DNA of 64,000 nucleotides from Taeniopygia guttata. Its lineage: Eukaryota; Chordata; Aves; Passeriformes; Estrildidae. Position 1 is the stretch's first letter; each line of letters starts with the position of its first letter. The DNA lies in NCBI RefSeq assembly GCF_048771995.1, contig NC_133030.1, forward strand, positions 62,817,501 to 62,881,500. The letters run 5' to 3'. Below are positions 52,401 through 63,745 of the stretch, one piece after another. The notes beneath the pieces were generated by a model, which did not search any database, was not told where the DNA came from, and was given only the letters and a program-made list of their open reading frames with translations. Both the position numbers and the translations under genes were made by a program.

Positions 52401-55400
52401 CTCAGGAAGGCTCTTTGCCCTCACCCTTGATGGCAGGAGTGAGGAGTGAGCGTGTGGCTGTGCCTGGCTGCCCTCTCTGTGCCCTTTAATCAGACCAGAG
52501 GTGTCTTGGGGACAGTGCTCGTGGGTGATGTGCAGGGATGGGGACGAGCCCTGGAAGTCATTCCCATCCCTGGAAGTGTCCAAGGCCAGGTTGGCCAGGG
52601 CTTGGAGCACCCTGGGATAGTGGAGGCATGAGATGAGCTTTAAGGTCCTTTCCAACCCAAATCCTCTTGGCATTCTGTGAAGTTGGGCACCTCCGGGCCC
52701 TGTGCAGGGCCTGTCCTTGGAGCCGCCCTTGGGCAGGGATGGGGAGCTCAGGTTTCACCTGCAGCGCTGCATTCACAGCCTGCAGCAAGGACACCCAGGC
52801 TGGGTTTCACTCCCAGCTCCCTCCAGTGCCACGGCTCATGCAAAATATCCTCCCCTGTGCCCACAGGGATCCCACTCCCCTGGCTGCACTGGGGCTGTGT
52901 CGGAATCTGAGGTATTGATGATTCCCAGATTGTAAAAGTCTCTGTCTTTCTGCCAAAGCAGAAGCCATAATTAATCTGTGCTGTTTCAAGGCTGTTTATT
53001 CTGTTTATCTCTAACATGTTCTGCTGCCCTGCCGCAGCTCTGTCCTGCAGGGCAGCGTGTGGGGCTCTGCCCTCAGTGGGATGGTACAAACATTAAATAC
53101 CACAAACTACCTGTGCTGGATTTACAATAACGTGCCAATATCTGTCACCTACGTTGGACAGTGTGTCCCCAGCCTGAACCAACAGAAAAATGCCAACACC
53201 ACAGTGAAACATGGAGGGCATGAAGAAGGAGGAAAAGGACAAGGCACACCCAATTTCCTCCATCTTGTCCCCTTTGGGCCCCTAATGTAGAATCCTAAAA
53301 TTTTACTTTTGCACCCGTGCCACACTTAATTATTACTTATATCAAACACTCAGAGCTTGTAATTCATCCTGTAGAGTTGAAAACTCGCCAGGGTCCCAGA
53401 CCTGCCAGGGCAGCCAGAGGGAAGCCCTGGATTCCCACAGGGGTGGAGGCCTGTGTGGGAACCCCGGCCTGGTTCAGGGGCTCCGTGTGGTGGAAAAGTC
53501 TCTCCTCCAACTTTGAGCTTCCAAAGAAAGGCTCAGCAGTCTCTGTTGTTGGTCTCAAGGCAGTTTATTGCAAGTTATCTAAAAGATTTTCTTCTGGGGC
53601 TGCTGTGGTTTGCTCACAGCTCAGGCAGAGGCACACACACACCCTGACATCCTCTCTGACTCCCGACTGCTTCTTCTCTCCCCCTCTGCCCAGGGCTGCT
53701 GCTGTCTGTTATATGGTACATTACGTGTTACATGGGTACAGTTTTTCCCCAATGCCCATTACCTATATTAAATGGTGCTTTTCTATCTTTTATATGGTAC
53801 ATTACGTGTTACATGGGTACAGTTTTTCCCCAATGCCCATTACCTATATTAAATGGTGCTTTTCTACTCTAAACCAATCTGTGAGTGCCAACATCACCAA
53901 GAACATGGAGGTGAGGAAGGAGAAAGAGGGAGGACAGGGCAGGCCCAAATCCCTTCATCTTAAAACCTCTGACCCCCATGTACAAAACCAAAACCCCCCT
54001 GTACAATACTAAAACATTTTCCCTCTACTTTGTAACTACTTCTACTATAATATCTAAACTTTTGTGACTGCTTGTTCTTCCTGCAAGGTTGGTAAATCAT
54101 CCCATGGCTCAAACCCAAAATCACAGCTGTTTCCAGCTGCCTGCCAGGGTCTCAAATGCTTCTGACCAGGGCCTGGAACCTCCAAAAATGTCTGAGGGAC
54201 GTTTTGAGTTCCAACATCCTGGGGGCAAGGCTGCAGGATTGCCTTGTTGGGACCTGAGGGAACGGCTGGAGCTGGGCCAGGGGAGGTTTGGGTGGGAATC
54301 AGGGACAGGATCTTCCTCCAGAGGTGCTGGGCATTCCCCAGGGAATGGATGGTGACATTCCCAAGGCTGCCAGAGCTGCAGGAGCCTTTGGACAACATGC
54401 CCAGGGTGGGATTGTTGGGGGCTCAGGAGCTGTATTGGCTCATCCCTGTGGTGCTGATCTGGCTGTGGGGTTTGCAGGGCACTCAGGATGCTCCTAGCTC
54501 CATCCAGCCTCACCTTGGACACTTCCAGGGATCCAGGGGCAGCCACAGCTGCTCTGGGCACCCTGTGCCAGGGCCTGCCCACCCTCACAGCCAGGAATGT
54601 GTGTGCTGCCCCTGATCCTGGGTGGGCATGACAGCACATTGTACATCACCTTCTCAATCCCCATTTCCTTCTGGCTGGTTGGGATCAGCCCCAAATTGCT
54701 GAGAGACCCCCGTGAGCAGATAGACAGATGAGCAATACCAAACCAGAACTGTAGAATCAGAGTGGTTTGGGTTGGAAGGGACCTTAAAGCCCATTTTGTT
54801 CTACCCCTGCCCTGGGCAGGGACACCTTCAGGGATGGGGCACCTGTGCCAGGGCTCCCCAGCCTTGCAGGAGGATTTTTGCAGCGTTTGTGGCTTTGCTG
54901 TCCCGTGGCTGCCTTGCCTGGCTTGTGCTCCAGCCCAGCTCTAATTTTATCAGTGCTGTTTCTCTACCTCTGCAAACTCTCTCTACCTGCAGACACGCCA
55001 CATCCAAGGTCAGAGGTGCACCACAGACTGGTTTTGCTGGTTAGCTGGTGTCAGGAAAACCCCTGGCCCACCTTGAGGAAAAATCTCCCCATTTTGCCAG
55101 CTGGGACTCCACCTCCAGCGTGAGGAGGGCACTGGGGAGGCCCCTGTGGCTGTCCCTGTGCTGCTGATTTGCATTTGAAATCCTGCTGTGCAGCACAGGA
55201 GGATGGTCACATCCTGCTCCACAGCCTGATCTTCCACAGGCTCCTGTGGATGTCGTGGTCATGGTAAAATCACAATATGACCATGGGGCCAGTGGTCACA
55301 TTGTGATTTTATCAGACCCCAGTGTCTAATTAGGCACCAGCTCTGGAGTGGGTTTTACTGAGCCCACGCTTTGCCAAGGGCTGTAGGGAGCAGGGAGGGC

Positions 55401-58400
55401 TCAGCCTATTTTATTTTTCTCTTTTTCCCCCTTTTCTGGTGATTTGTCAGCCACACCATAGTGAGGGTCTGAGCAGCAGCACCTCACCCTGCTCTTGGTG
55501 GGAGGAGTGGGTAGCAGGACCTCCCCATCTCTGTTCAGGGGGATATTTGGCATTTTTGGGGATAAACAGCACACAGGGCTGTCTCATAGGTGTGGCAAGC
55601 ACATTTCTCTCTCCCTCTCAAGATTTTTCATAGAGGTGCACAGAGAGAAATGAAAGAGAAAACAATTTCTATTGCTGCTCCTTGTTTTCCCATGTGGAAT
55701 GTGTTTGGAGAATTGTTTCCCTGGGGTGATTGCTTGGTTGGATTCTGGTGAGGATTGTTTGAGCCTGATGGCCAATCCAACCCACCTGGGGCTGGATTTG
55801 CCAGAGAGGGTCATGAGTTGTGTGGGAGTTAGAGATAGTCAGAGAAAGTAGTATGTAGTTTTAGTATTCTCCTTTTATATAGTATATTAATGTGTTTTAA
55901 CATAGCTATAATAAAAAAAAAAATCATTCAGCCTTCTGAATTGAGTCAAACATCATCATTTCTTCCCATTAAGTTCACCAACATTTACAATAATGGGCAT
56001 CTGCTCCAGTGAGAGGTTTGATTTTGGCCCCTCCTTGGAGCTCCTCCTGTGCCTCTGAAAGCACAAGGGGCTTGAGCAGCTCTAAGGTTGGACTTGATGA
56101 CCTTGGAGGCCTTTTCCAACCTTAATATTCTCTAACCCTTCCTCCTCAGTGCTGGCTGGGAGTGAGAAGCTGTTCAGCTCAGCAGTGAATTTTCTGTGTT
56201 CAGGAACCATGGATGGCTGCTTCTGTCCTTGTGCAGCTGAGCAAAGGCTCAGCTCCTCCTCCTCATCAGTGCAGGCAGGAGTTATGGGGCTCCTTGTGCA
56301 GAGCAGGTGATGTCAGTGGTGCTGCACACCTGCCCAGGTGCTTTGGCTTTATTTAATTCCATGTGGTTGCATGAGGGATGCGAAGTGGATCTTGTTTTCT
56401 TCTGAGGTGCCAGCCCCAGCACCCATCCATTGATTCCTGAGAGCATCCCATGGGGAGGAACCTGTAATTTGAACACCCTCATCTTTTATTCATCCTCATT
56501 TAGTCTAAATGTCAAGTTTTTTTTTTCTTTTAATCGGAGAAATTCTCCTCTCTCTGTAAACTGGCCTTTTTGAAGTACACCAGTGTCTGGAAATGGATGG
56601 CAGCAATTAGTATTCAGATGAAGGAATTCCTGATGAGCTTCTGTGCTGAACATATTTTTTAATTGTGTTTAAAAAAAACACGTTTAAAAGTGTTTAAAGC
56701 CTCAGGGGTGATTGGCACCCCCTGAGCTGTGGCATGAGGTGCTCCCCTGTACCTCCATGGCTCACCTGTGTCCCTCCCTACCAGGGAGCTTGCTGGTATT
56801 TTTCTGAGCTTATTTGACCCCCCAAAAACAGGCTGGAGACCTTCAGGCCTGAACTTTGCTGCTTGTGCCTCCTCCAGCAGCATGAAAATCCCTCTGACTG
56901 CAGCTCTGCCTTCACCCTCTGCCAGCCAGAGCAGCCTTGCTGGGTTTTTTTAAATACAAAATCTTTTTGTTCCGTGCTAAAAATTCTCCCCAAGATTTAT
57001 TTAGCCAAGAGAAATGGTTGCAGCCAGCTCTGCCTGGCTACTGACCCATGTCAAATAGCTTCTCCAGCTGTCCCTGGGTCTGTGTCCCAAGGCTGGAATT
57101 GCTGACATTCCCCAGCAGGCTGGGGAGGATGCTGCAGCCTCCCTGGCTGTGGCTGGCTGGGGGGCAGGAGGCTTTCCAGGAAGGCACAGATGGGAAAAAA
57201 ATAAATAAAAAAAAGGAGGAAAAAAAACCCCTCAGTGGAAGGATCATCTCTGTTTTTCCCAGCTTGACTCCAGGCTTGGTATTCCTAGCTCAGCCCTCCC
57301 AGAAATACAGGAGCTGCCCAGGAAAGGGAGGGATTTTTGTGCCATCCACGTTGGGAAGGGGTTTTTGAAACTGAATTAGGGCAGTGGAGCATTTCCACAA
57401 GGGAGTGTTCATTCATCCCTGAGCAGGAATGGTCTCCTTGGAGAAGCCACCAACCCTGGCCAGGTCACCTCCAGGGATGGAGATGCTCCCTGCTCCCTTT
57501 TGTTGGAATTTGTGGGTATTGGTGATTTTGAGATTGTAGAAAGTTTTTGTTTTTTTGCTTTGTTGCTAAAGAAGAAGCTATAATTTGTTTGTGTTGTTTT
57601 TAAGGTTGTTTATTTTTATTTATTTATAACATGTTCTGCTGCCCTGCCGTAGGTTTGTTTTGCAGGGCAGCGTGCGGGGCTCTGTTCTTTAGTGGGATGG
57701 TATAAACATTATATATTAGAAACTATGTGTACTATATTTATAATAATATGCTAATATTTATTATTTATGTTAAATAGTGTGTTTTTAGCTTAAACTAATA
57801 GAAAAAATGCTAATACTATAGTGAAACCTGGAGGGCATGAAGAAGGAGGAAAAGGATAAGATACATTTAATTTTATTTTGTTTCCTCTGAACCCCTAATC
57901 TAGAAACCTAAAATTTTACTTTTGCACCCATGCCACACTTAATTATTACTGATATCAAACACTCAGAGCTGGTAATTCATCCTGTAGGATTGAAAACTCT
58001 TTTCCATGGACAGAGATCACAGCCAGTGTCTCTGGGGGCTCTGTCCAGGGGGGTTCCTGACCCCTGCCAGAGTCCCAGACCTGCCAGGGCAGCCAGAAAA
58101 AAGCCCTAAATTCCCACACCTTATTTCTGCCTTCCTGCTCGATGGAAAAAAACCCTGGAATCTGGAATCTGTGCCTTTGGGTCCTTCTGTGGTAGCAAGA
58201 ATTGTTCCCACATGCCCAGAGGTGCTGGCTGTGTCTGCATGTCCCTCGCTGTCACTTCTCCAGGGTTCCTTGGTGTTGGCACAGGGGTGATTCCCACTGC
58301 TGCCCATCTTCCTGCTGGATTTTGGCCTCATATTTAACTCCCTGTACCACCTGATTGCTTCTTTCCTTCCTTTTTTTTTTTATTTTTTTTACACAGGTCC

Positions 58401-58478
58401 ACTTTGATCAGTTTAAAGAAGCACTTATCCTCATCTTATCCAGAACCCTGTCAAATGAAGAGCACTTCCAAGAACCAG
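49421..58478 (+). CDS. NIN: NIN (ninein), first two coding exons; continues beyond window
   Basis: Ninein anchors microtubule minus ends at the mother centriole's subdistal appendages. Coding exon 1 is 49400-49603 (acceptor at 49,398-49,399; ATG at 49,421 in GGATGG context) and encodes MDEAEQDQYEARLKELFDSF and onward to LLQGNLLGR, 61 codons. Coding exon 2 is 58397-58478 (VHFDQFKEALILILSRTLSN to HFQEP) and ends in phase 1. An EF-hand loop with D-S-T-G-T-G-S-L-G-Q-E-E spacing is at residues 21-32. No exon with the expected DCSLEAQ-like continuation was found before 64,000, so the next intron exceeds 5.5 kb. The coiled-coil bulk lies downstream. The identity is firm from near-identity to vertebrate ninein and synteny. 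Confidence 0.93.
49814..50430 (-). mobile_element. Solo LTR fossil, family A copy 2
   Basis: 617 bp, TGTCGGAATCTG to ATTCCCACA, with a perfect 6-bp target duplication AGGAAC on both sides. Close to copies 1 and 3. Confidence 0.88.
51312..51560 (-). mobile_element. CR1 LINE 3' fragment, antisense
   Basis: CCAGAATGGTTTGGGTTGGA to TCCTTCCCAATATTGAATTT. Confidence 0.85.
52150..52205 (-). mobile_element. Short CR1 3' fragment, antisense
   Basis: GGATGGTTTGGGTTGGAACC and CTTAAAGATCGCCTCC. Confidence 0.7.
52560..52682 (+). mobile_element. CR1 LINE 3' fragment
   Basis: CCAAGGCCAGGTTGGCCAGG to TCCAACCCAAATCCTC. Confidence 0.8.
52898..53439 (-). mobile_element. Solo LTR fossil, family A copy 3
   Basis: 542 bp, shorter than its sisters, with the same ends TGTCGG/CCCACA. 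Flanks GGGCTG and GGGGTG (5 of 6). A family B LTR begins only 14 bp further on. Confidence 0.85.
53454..54216 (-). mobile_element. Solo LTR fossil, family B copy 2
   Basis: 763 bp, TGTGGGAACCCC to TTGAGTTCCAACA, sister of 22,316-23,174. It carries two rather than three 81-bp units. Flanks share only CCTG. Confidence 0.8.
54270..54450 (+). mobile_element. CR1 LINE fragment
   Basis: Shares GAATGGATGGTGACATTCCC with the copy at 45,565-45,805. Confidence 0.75.
54490..54600 (-). mobile_element. CR1 LINE fragment, antisense
   Basis: CACCTTGGACACTTCCAGGG to CCCTCACAGCCAGGAATG. Confidence 0.8.
54752..54870 (-). mobile_element. CR1 LINE 3' fragment, antisense
   Basis: AGAGTGGTTTGGGTTGGAAG and GGGCAGGGACACCTTCAGGG. 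Confidence 0.8.
55264..55312. repeat. Imperfect 20-bp inverted repeat
   Basis: Arms GTAAAATCACAATATGACCA (55,264-55,283) and TGGTCACATTGTGATTTTAT (55,293-55,312), 18 of 20 pairing, 9-base loop. The right arm touches the start of the local duplicate. Confidence 0.8.
55311..56222. repeat. Local duplicate copy 1 (with LTR insertion)
   Basis: Same order and orientation as 62,613-63,109, about 90% alike by eye, but split by the LTR at 55,591-55,992. It ends with a CR1-like 3' piece (GCTCTAAGGTTGGACTTGAT). Confidence 0.85.
55591..55992 (+). mobile_element. Solo LTR fossil inserted in duplicate copy 1
   Basis: 402 bp, TGTGGCAAGCACATTTCTCT to CAACATTTACAATA, with an AATAAA-type signal near 55,909. 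Flanks ATAGG/ATGGG match the uninterrupted ATGGG in duplicate copy 2, which defines the insertion exactly. Confidence 0.85.
57501..58118 (-). mobile_element. Solo LTR fossil, family A copy 4, strongly C-to-T shifted
   Basis: 618 bp, aligning end to end with copies 1 and 2. Roughly the first 400 bp is highly T-enriched relative to the sisters, while the middle-right part is nearly unchanged. Flanks CCCTTT/CCTTAT are only partly alike. It ends about 280 bp before NIN coding exon 2. Confidence 0.82.
58376..58392. repeat. NIN: Poly-T polypyrimidine tract before NIN coding exon 2
   Basis: T-run directly upstream of the acacag acceptor at 58,391-58,396. Confidence 0.85.
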
Positions 58479-58659
58479 GTAAATACTGAAATCAGCTAAA
58501 ATAGTACATTTTCATCGGCAAAGCAGCTTTGGGTGGCTCTCACAGAAGAACTTAGAAGTGAAAGTGCTTTTTAGGTGCTGCCATCCAAGCAGAAAAGGCT
58601 GATCCTGGGAGAAAAGGTGTTGTAGTTTTAATAGAGATGGGGTAATTGAGAGGTTTAAT

Positions 58660-58765
58660 ATAAGATTGAGAAAAATAAAATTATTTAATTTTTTATTATT
58701 TATATTAATTTTTTAATATTTAAATTTATATTTTAATTCTTTATTTATAAAAATAAAAGATGCTA
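58660..58765. repeat. AT-rich low-complexity tract
   Basis: Almost pure A/T over about 100 bp, 180 bp after NIN coding exon 2. Confidence 0.9.
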
Positions 58766-59262
58766 CTTTATTACTAGTTTCGATGAAGGGTGAGAAATGG
58801 ATTCTTTACAAAAAGGGAGCTGAGCTTTGTTGTGGAACTTTGTACACAGATGTTTTCAGAGCCTTTGGGTATTTCTATGCCATTCCCATGATCTGGGTGC
58901 CCAGAGAGGCCCGGGCAGTTGTGGTTCTTAATCATATTTATCTACCCTTCCCAACACTGCACCACCCTCCAGATGCTCAGATGGCTCATGGCTCAGCTCT
59001 CCTCATCCCACACCACTCCTGGTGGCCAGGGATGCTTTAGGAGTTATGGCCAGGCAGATAAATGCTGATTTTCTGCTGCTGCTGGGTGTTTTTCCCAGCT
59101 GGGGCTGGTGTTGGTTTAATGTTGGTTTTTTTTTTTTTGAGTTTGTTCTGTTTCCTTGTGTCTGAGATGGGTGGGGTGTAGGAAGCTCCTCTGGGTTTCT
59201 CCCAGAAAACACTCAGGCTGCTCCAGAGGTGTTCCTGAACAAGTGAAGCTCCAGGATTGAAG

Positions 59263-59385
59263 ATTCCAGGATGGTTTGGGTGGGAAGAGATGAGTTCCAC
59301 CCCCTACCATGGGCAGGGACACCTTCCACCATCCCAGGCTGCTCCAGGTCCCATCCAACCTGTCCTTGGACACTTCCAGGGGCTC
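59263..59385 (-). mobile_element. CR1 LINE 3' fragment, antisense
   Basis: CAGGATGGTTTGGGTGGGAA to CCTTGGACACTTCCAGGGGC. Confidence 0.8.
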
Positions 59386-59399
59386 TGCTGTGAGTCCTC

Positions 59400-60740
59400 A
59401 GTGTTTTCCTTGCTTTGTTTCAGTGTGCCTTGAAAATGGGGCATTTTTAGGCTTTCCTTGGCAGGAATTATGGTTTCAGCTTCAACGTTTTCCCCCCTGC
59501 ACCAGGGCCTGGGAGCTGTGGGGTGGTGCTGAGGGCTGAGCCCTGCAGCTCCAGCTGGTGCCACACCTGTATGTAAATCCCTAATCCTGTCCCTGGAGCA
59601 GCAGGGGAGCCAAATCCCCCAAGGAGAAAACAGCTTAGCAAAAGGAGAGAGAGAATTTTCCAGGTTTCCTCTCCTCAGCTGGAGCATCCCACTCTGGAGA
59701 GAGCAGCCTGCCAGCAAAATGACAACTTTCCCCTTTCAATAGGATGCAAAAACCACAGGGTTGGAGAGGTGTGATTGATGGATTATTTTTATTTTCCACC
59801 TCTCATTTGCAAAGCTCTTTAATGCTTCGAGAGGGGTGGTGGCAGCTCTTGTAGCCAGCATTCCTTAATGGAATTTGCAAGTGCAGGTCAGTGGGTGCTC
59901 AGGGGGGAGCATCTCTTCCATCCCCTTGGGAAGGAGCTGGCACAGAGCAGGAATCAACCCCAGCGAGGCAGAACTAATCCAGCACTCTGCATTTATTGGG
60001 GTATCATATGGCTGAGAAGCTCCAGCTTGATTGAAATGTAAATAAATCTTCCAGAAACAGCTAAATTTGGGGTTATCACAGGGGAAATGACAAGTGAAGC
60101 TGGAGAGCCCTCCTTGGGGACTCTCCTGTCAGAGTGGGGTTGGAATGGCAGGAAATCAAAGGGTGTGGGGTACAGGTAGGGAGCCAGAGCCAGGCAGGCC
60201 TGGGAGGCATTTTATTTTTAATGCATTTTGACAGGTTGGTTAAAGCCACAGTCTTTGCTTCTTTTAATTTAGATCAAACTGGAGATTTGGGGAACAAGCT
60301 GCTTTGTGCTGTTGGTGTCAGACTGTCAGGGAGTGTGGAAATGCTGGTGTTCCAGCCTGCCCCAGGCTAGGGAAAAAATTGAGTTAAGAGCTCTAAATCG
60401 TATCATTTAAATGAAAATTTAATTTGGGGGGGATTGGAGGGGGGGGGGAGAAGCAGAGATTTTTTTAAGGCTGTTTGGAACATCTGGGGAGTTTGCTGTG
60501 GAAGGAAGTGGCTGTGGTGGTTTTCTCCAGGGATTTGGGTGGTGGGAGGGTCAGTGGGGAGCACTGGGGGCTTTGTGGTGTCTGGGTGACACAGCCAAGG
60601 GGATGGCACGTCCTTGTCCCCAAGGGTGCTGTCAGCTCAGGGAGGAGGAGTGGGCACAATGAGGGTGACAGGAAGGACATGAGGACACAGAGGGATGCAG
60701 CCCCTCTGCTGTGAGGAAAAGCTCAGAAACTTGGGGTTTT
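59400..60740. other. NIN intron, nothing recognised
   Basis: No exon with ninein-like sequence, no clear repeat beyond short G and T runs near 60,425-60,470. Confidence 0.5.
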
Positions 60741-60749
60741 TTTTTAGAC

Positions 60750-61035
60750 TGGAGAAGCTTTGGGGACACCTTACAGCCTTTTCCAGTACCTGAAGGGACC
60801 CAAAAGAAAGGGATTATCCACAAGGGGCTGGGGTGACAGGATTTGAACTGCCAGAGGGAAGGGATGGGTGGGATATTGGGAAGGAATTCCTGGCTGGGAG
60901 GTTCCCCAGATTTGCTGTGGCTACCCCTGGATCCCTGGCAGTGCCCAAGGCCAGGCTGGACAGGGCTTGGAGCCACCTGGGATGGTGGAAGATGTCCCAG
61001 CCATGGCAGGAGATGGATTTCCACCCAAACTGATT
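60750..61035 (+). mobile_element. CR1 LINE 3' fragment
   Basis: GGACACCTTACAGCCTTTTC, GATATTGGGAAGGAATTCCT and CCAAGGCCAGGCTGGACAGG. Confidence 0.85.
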
Positions 61036-61039
61036 CTGT

Positions 61040-62612
61040 GGCAGGGCTCTGGGGTCACAGGGGCTGGGGACAAGGAACCAGCAGTGCTGCAGTTCTGCAG
61101 AAGCAGCCACGGGGGTTTCCTCATTTCGGGGGGAAGTGGCAGGTGGGAGAAGCACTGAGGCTTGCAGAGAGCAGCTGATATATTTATATATTATTTTTCT
61201 TGGCTTGGCAAAGAGGCTGAATTCCCTTTGCAAAGGCCAGGCTGGCAGGGAGGATGGTGCTGCAGGGGAAGCAGCCCTGGAAAGAGAGGCAGGCAGAGCT
61301 CCAGAGCTGCTGGGATCAGCTCTGTCCCCTCCAGGGGGTCAGTGTGGGGACACAGACCCAGCTGTGAACCAGAGCATCAGCAAAGCCTGGCTCTGCTGGG
61401 AAGAAGGCTGGGGAGATTCCAGGAAAAGCAGAAGATGTGGTTTAAAATAATCACTATTTTAGCTCTTGAGATCCGTGGGACCGGGCTGGGTGCTGATGCC
61501 ACTGCTGCTCTTTGTCCACAGGTCACTGCAGCAGTGAGGGGACAATAAAATAGATTTAAAGGCTGGGGAAAAGAAAAAAAATAAAAGCAGTTGTGTAGGT
61601 GATTAGGGAAGAAAAAAAAAACCAGGCTTTTTTTCCTCCCCATTATAGCAAATAAAAAGTGCGTGGAAGCTGGGCTAGGGAGGGATTATGGAGTGGAGTG
61701 CAGGATTACAGGAACACCCAGGAGAAATTAAAGAGCAGTTTGACGCCATCATCCCCACAGTCACGAGGGTTTTGGGGTTTTTTCCTTCCCCATTTTTTCC
61801 TTCTCCTTCTGGAGACAGCAGAAGTGCCCTCTAAGAGGAGGGGCTGGAGGGGGTGATGCCCTTGGGAAGGGCCTCATCCATGGGGGAAAGGTTGTTCAGG
61901 TGGCTGCAACACTGGGATAAAACCAGTGTCACAGCCCAGAGAGGGGTGGCTGCTGCCACAGAGAATTTTTGGGTCAAAACCCATTGGTTTTGGATTATGG
62001 TGACCCTGCCACGACTCCGCTCTTCCTCCACTGCTGAGCCTGAATTATGAAATAGGACTTGGAGGAGTTCAGACATACCTGGTGCCTCAGGGGATTAGGA
62101 TTTAGCAGATCCTGCCTGCCTTGTGCTTTGCCCAGCAGTTGGAGCATCCCTCCCTCCCAGATCTTAAGCAGCAGAGAAATTAATTTTACCTCTGAAGGCT
62201 GGGCTGTGGGATGAGGGTGCTCCTGCTCTAAACCCCCTTTTGTCTGCGCTGCAGGGCTTTGATGCCTGGCCCAGGGAAGGGGAGCCCCCCCTTCCTCCCC
62301 ATCTGAGGGCAGAGCAGGATTTTGAAATGACTTATCTGGTGCAGAAAGGCAGAAAATCAAGTGTAAATCTCCAGCCATGGAGAGGTTTCACTGCTGGGAT
62401 GGATGGGGGCAGTGAGAGAGGGAATTGATGGTTCCTGTCCACGGCGCTTAAATCAGGGAGGTCTCGTGAAATGCAGATTTAGGGGGGGTTGATTCATTTC
62501 AGGGGGTACTTGGAGGGCCACAAAGCCTCTGGGCAGTGGGCAGGAAGGTGAGAGGCTTCTCCTCTCAGCCTCCTCCTCTTGCCCCCAGGCTGGGGGCAGT
62601 GCAGGGGGGCAG
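61040..62612. other. NIN intron, nothing recognised
   Basis: A-rich stretches near 61,570-61,625; no coding or mobile-element signal I can support. Confidence 0.5.
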
Positions 62613-63109
62613 ATCAGACCCCAGTGGCTAATTAGGCACCAGCTCTGGAGTGGGTTTCACTGAGCCCACGCTTTGCCAAGGGCTGTAGGAAATAGGGAGG
62701 GCTCAACATATTTATTTTTCTCTTTGTCCTTCTTTCCTGGTGATTTGTCAGCCACACCATAGTGAGGGTCTGAGCAGCAGCATCTCACCCTGCTCTTGGT
62801 GGGAGGAGTGGGTAGCAGGGCCTCCCCTGCTCTGTTCAGGGGGATATTTGGCATTTTTGGGGATAAACAGCACACAGGGCTGGCTCATGGGCATCTGCTC
62901 CAGTGAGAGGTTTGATTTTGGCACCTCCTTGGAGCTCCTCTGAAAGGACAAGGGGCTTGAGCAGCTCTAAGGTTGGTCTTGATGACCTTGGAGGTCTTTT
63001 CCACCCTTAATGATTCTCTAACCCTTCCTCCTCAGTGTTGGCTGGGAGTGAGAAGCTGTTCAGCTCAGCAGTGAATTTCCTGCACTCAGGAACCATGGAT
63101 GGCTGCTTT
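62613..63109. repeat. Local duplicate copy 2 (uninterrupted)
   Basis: Counterpart of 55,311-56,222. Reads straight through GGCTCATGGGCATCTGC, where copy 1 carries the LTR. Confidence 0.85.
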
Positions 63110-63689
63110 TTAGTTCTGTGTGTGCTCAGTATTCCCTAAATATTGGGAATGGTGGGAACATCAAAGGCACCAGGTGCTCTGCTGGGGTTTGGGTTGGGAA
63201 AGCAGGAGATGGAGAGGCTTAGAGGATGCTGCAGGTGTGGGAGGTGTCTGTGTCCTCCTGGTTGAGAGGTGATGGGGCTGGAAAGGAGATGGATTTGTGC
63301 TTCCAGGGATGGGACTGCAGGATGTGATAAGGGAAGAGCTGGAACCCAGTGCTAACAAAAGCACCCTGGCTCTGGAAATGGGATTTTGGGGTGCCTGAGC
63401 TGGGATCCCCTCAGCAGCTGGGCTCAGGCGCAGCTGGTTTGGAAGTTGGAGCAAACTTTGTTCTCCTCAAGCTGTGGAGGGTCACTTTTCCCTCCTGGGG
63501 ATGTTCTTGAGCTGCACAGTTTTTTAATTACAAGAGGCAAACAAGCTCACCCGTGGTGCTCAGAGCACAGAGAGGAGAGGAATCAGCTGCCAGCCTGCAA
63601 ATGCTGAAAGCACAGAAGTGGGGAGATGCTCCTGGTGTCCCCTTTGCTGTGCTTGCAGGGGGCACTTGTGATGGCACTTGTGTTTCTGA

Positions 63690-63745
63690 GAGCCACAGAG
63701 CAGCTTGGCTTGGAAAGGACATTGAAAATCATCTCATTCCAGTGC
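63690..63745 (-). mobile_element. Degenerate CR1 3' fragment, antisense
   Basis: CTTGGCTTGGAAAGGACATT and GAAAATCATCTCATTCCAGT. Confidence 0.55.
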
